This document shows, piece by piece, positions 5,565-6,087 of a stretch of DNA of 6,087 bases. The stretch covers positions 1-6,087 of the forward strand of contig JAISCG010000065.1 of NCBI GenBank assembly GCA_031265715.1, in the 5' to 3' direction. The stretch is from Holosporaceae bacterium (GTDB lineage Bacteria; Pseudomonadota; Alphaproteobacteria; UBA3830). Under the pieces are notes generated by a model. The model had not been told where the DNA came from and searched no databases. It saw only the letters and a list, made by a program, of their open reading frames with translations. A program made the position numbers and the translations under genes. Positions within the stretch are counted from its first letter, which is position 1. Each line of letters begins with the position of its first letter.

Positions 5565-6087
5565 TCAAGCGCCGAAAGCCAATTTTTTATCAAAAGGAGA
5601 ATTATTTTTGAGGATGCCAAAAAAGATATGCATCAGTTTTCTCATGATCGCCACAATGATTACTTTTGCGCATTTTCCTCGTGCTTCAAGCTTTTTAACG
5701 AAATCGGCGAAGTGCAGATTGTGATTTTTCACAACCATGGCGCTCATGTGCAGCGTTTTTCGAATTTTCGCCGATCCCAAACGGGAGATGTGCGATTTAC
5801 CGTTGACCGACGTTCCGGATTGAAAATGAGACGGCGTAACGCCTATAAATGCAGCAAATTGTTTCGCATTTTCGAACAAATTTACGTCCGGCATGTCCGC
5901 CAAAATAACGCTTGCCGTTTTCGCCCCGACTCCCTTTATGCTCGTAAGACATTCAAACGTAAAAGAGCCGTTACTACTCAGCTATGCCAATAAATGGAAG
6001 GAATTTGGGAACAGCGCAGCGATAGAATCGAGCACACACTTCAGCGTTCGTTTTGCGGTCAATATATAGCTTTTCAAACGAACAAAG
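5565..6087 (-). pseudogene. IS110-family transposase, C-terminal part, interrupted by TAG
   Basis: Read on the minus strand from the window edge, one frame gives 34 codons (starting FVRLKSYILTAKRTL), a TAG at 5984-5982, then 138 codons to a TGA at 5567-5565. After the stop come LTSIKGVGAKTASVILAD (the helix-hairpin-helix-like segment), FENAKQFAAFIGVTP, QSGTSVNGKSHISRLGSAKI and KVIIVAIMRKL. This is the Transposase_20 domain of IS110/IS116/IS902 elements. The serine-bearing QSGTS motif is probably the catalytic-serine region of these recombinases. The N-terminal DEDD domain lies beyond the window, so its state is unknown. The coding potential on both sides of the TAG and the lack of a good restart suggest a nonsense mutation. 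A +1 frame beyond the TGA reads LDSKDGI, like the end of some relatives, so a frameshift at the C-terminus is also possible. It reads toward tRNA-Cys. Confidence 0.85.

Noticed and set aside
5414..5570. Repeated 9-mer GAGTCAAGC as target-site duplication or IS boundary
   Set aside because: One copy overlaps the transposase stop codon and the other forms the tRNA -35 box. IS110 elements make little or no target duplication, and nine bases can recur by chance.
345..5984. Stop-codon reassignment as an explanation for the TAA in the dehydrogenase and the TAG in the transposase
   Set aside because: Two different stop codons are involved, TAG ends the HAD and ferritin-like genes and TAA ends fni and infA, and the dehydrogenase also has a deletion and frameshift. 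Ordinary decay explains both.
5520..5993. Plus-strand frame of 157 codons
   Set aside because: It is antisense to the IS110 transposase, whose family motifs are unmistakable on the minus strand.
1..6087. CRISPR array, phage genes, toxin-antitoxin or defence system
   Set aside because: No regularly spaced repeats, phage structural genes or paired small genes of that kind are visible on either strand.

Overview
The window looks like part of an alphaproteobacterial genome. The infA, ettA and class IIA HAD products have alphaproteobacterial-type sequences. The tRNA-Cys, a type 2 (flavin) isopentenyl-diphosphate isomerase, a decayed metabolic gene, a broken IS110 copy and a dispersed palindromic repeat would fit a host-associated, genome-degrading lineage of the Rickettsiales/Holosporales kind. 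That last placement is inference; the sequence does not fix a taxon.

Every supported gene lies on the minus strand, so the window is best read from its right end. From right to left it holds: (1) 5565-6087, the C-terminal part of an IS110-family transposase with an in-frame amber codon, cut by the window edge; (2) about 5421-5564, non-coding DNA behind the transposase; (3) a promoter (5393-5420) and tRNA-Cys(GCA) (5310-5380); (4) a second promoter with a very similar -10 box (5170-5198) and infA (4926-5144); (5) a ferritin-like gene (4386-4883); (6) fni (3356-4375, preferred TTG start); (7) ettA (1648-3330); (8) a class IIA HAD hydrolase gene (618-1646); (9) a terminator-like hairpin and a well-formed promoter (578-658); (10) a hidden, broken 3-hydroxyacyl-CoA dehydrogenase gene (about 192-511); and (11) a truncated palindromic repeat at the left edge (1-40).

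infA, ferritin-like, fni, ettA and the HAD gene are spaced 42, 10, 25 and 1 bp apart and are probably one transcription unit. tRNA-Cys may be co-transcribed with it, since no terminator is visible between the tRNA and infA. The unit combines translation (tRNA-Cys, IF-1, EttA) with an isoprenoid isomerase, a ferritin-fold protein and a HAD protein. The most interesting item is the ferritin-like protein. It aligns without gaps to E. coli FtnA over the full 165 residues, but most ferroxidase-centre ligands are replaced, several by lysine or arginine, so it probably cannot oxidise iron in the normal way. The second is the dehydrogenase pseudogene, whose promoter and ribosome binding site still look intact.
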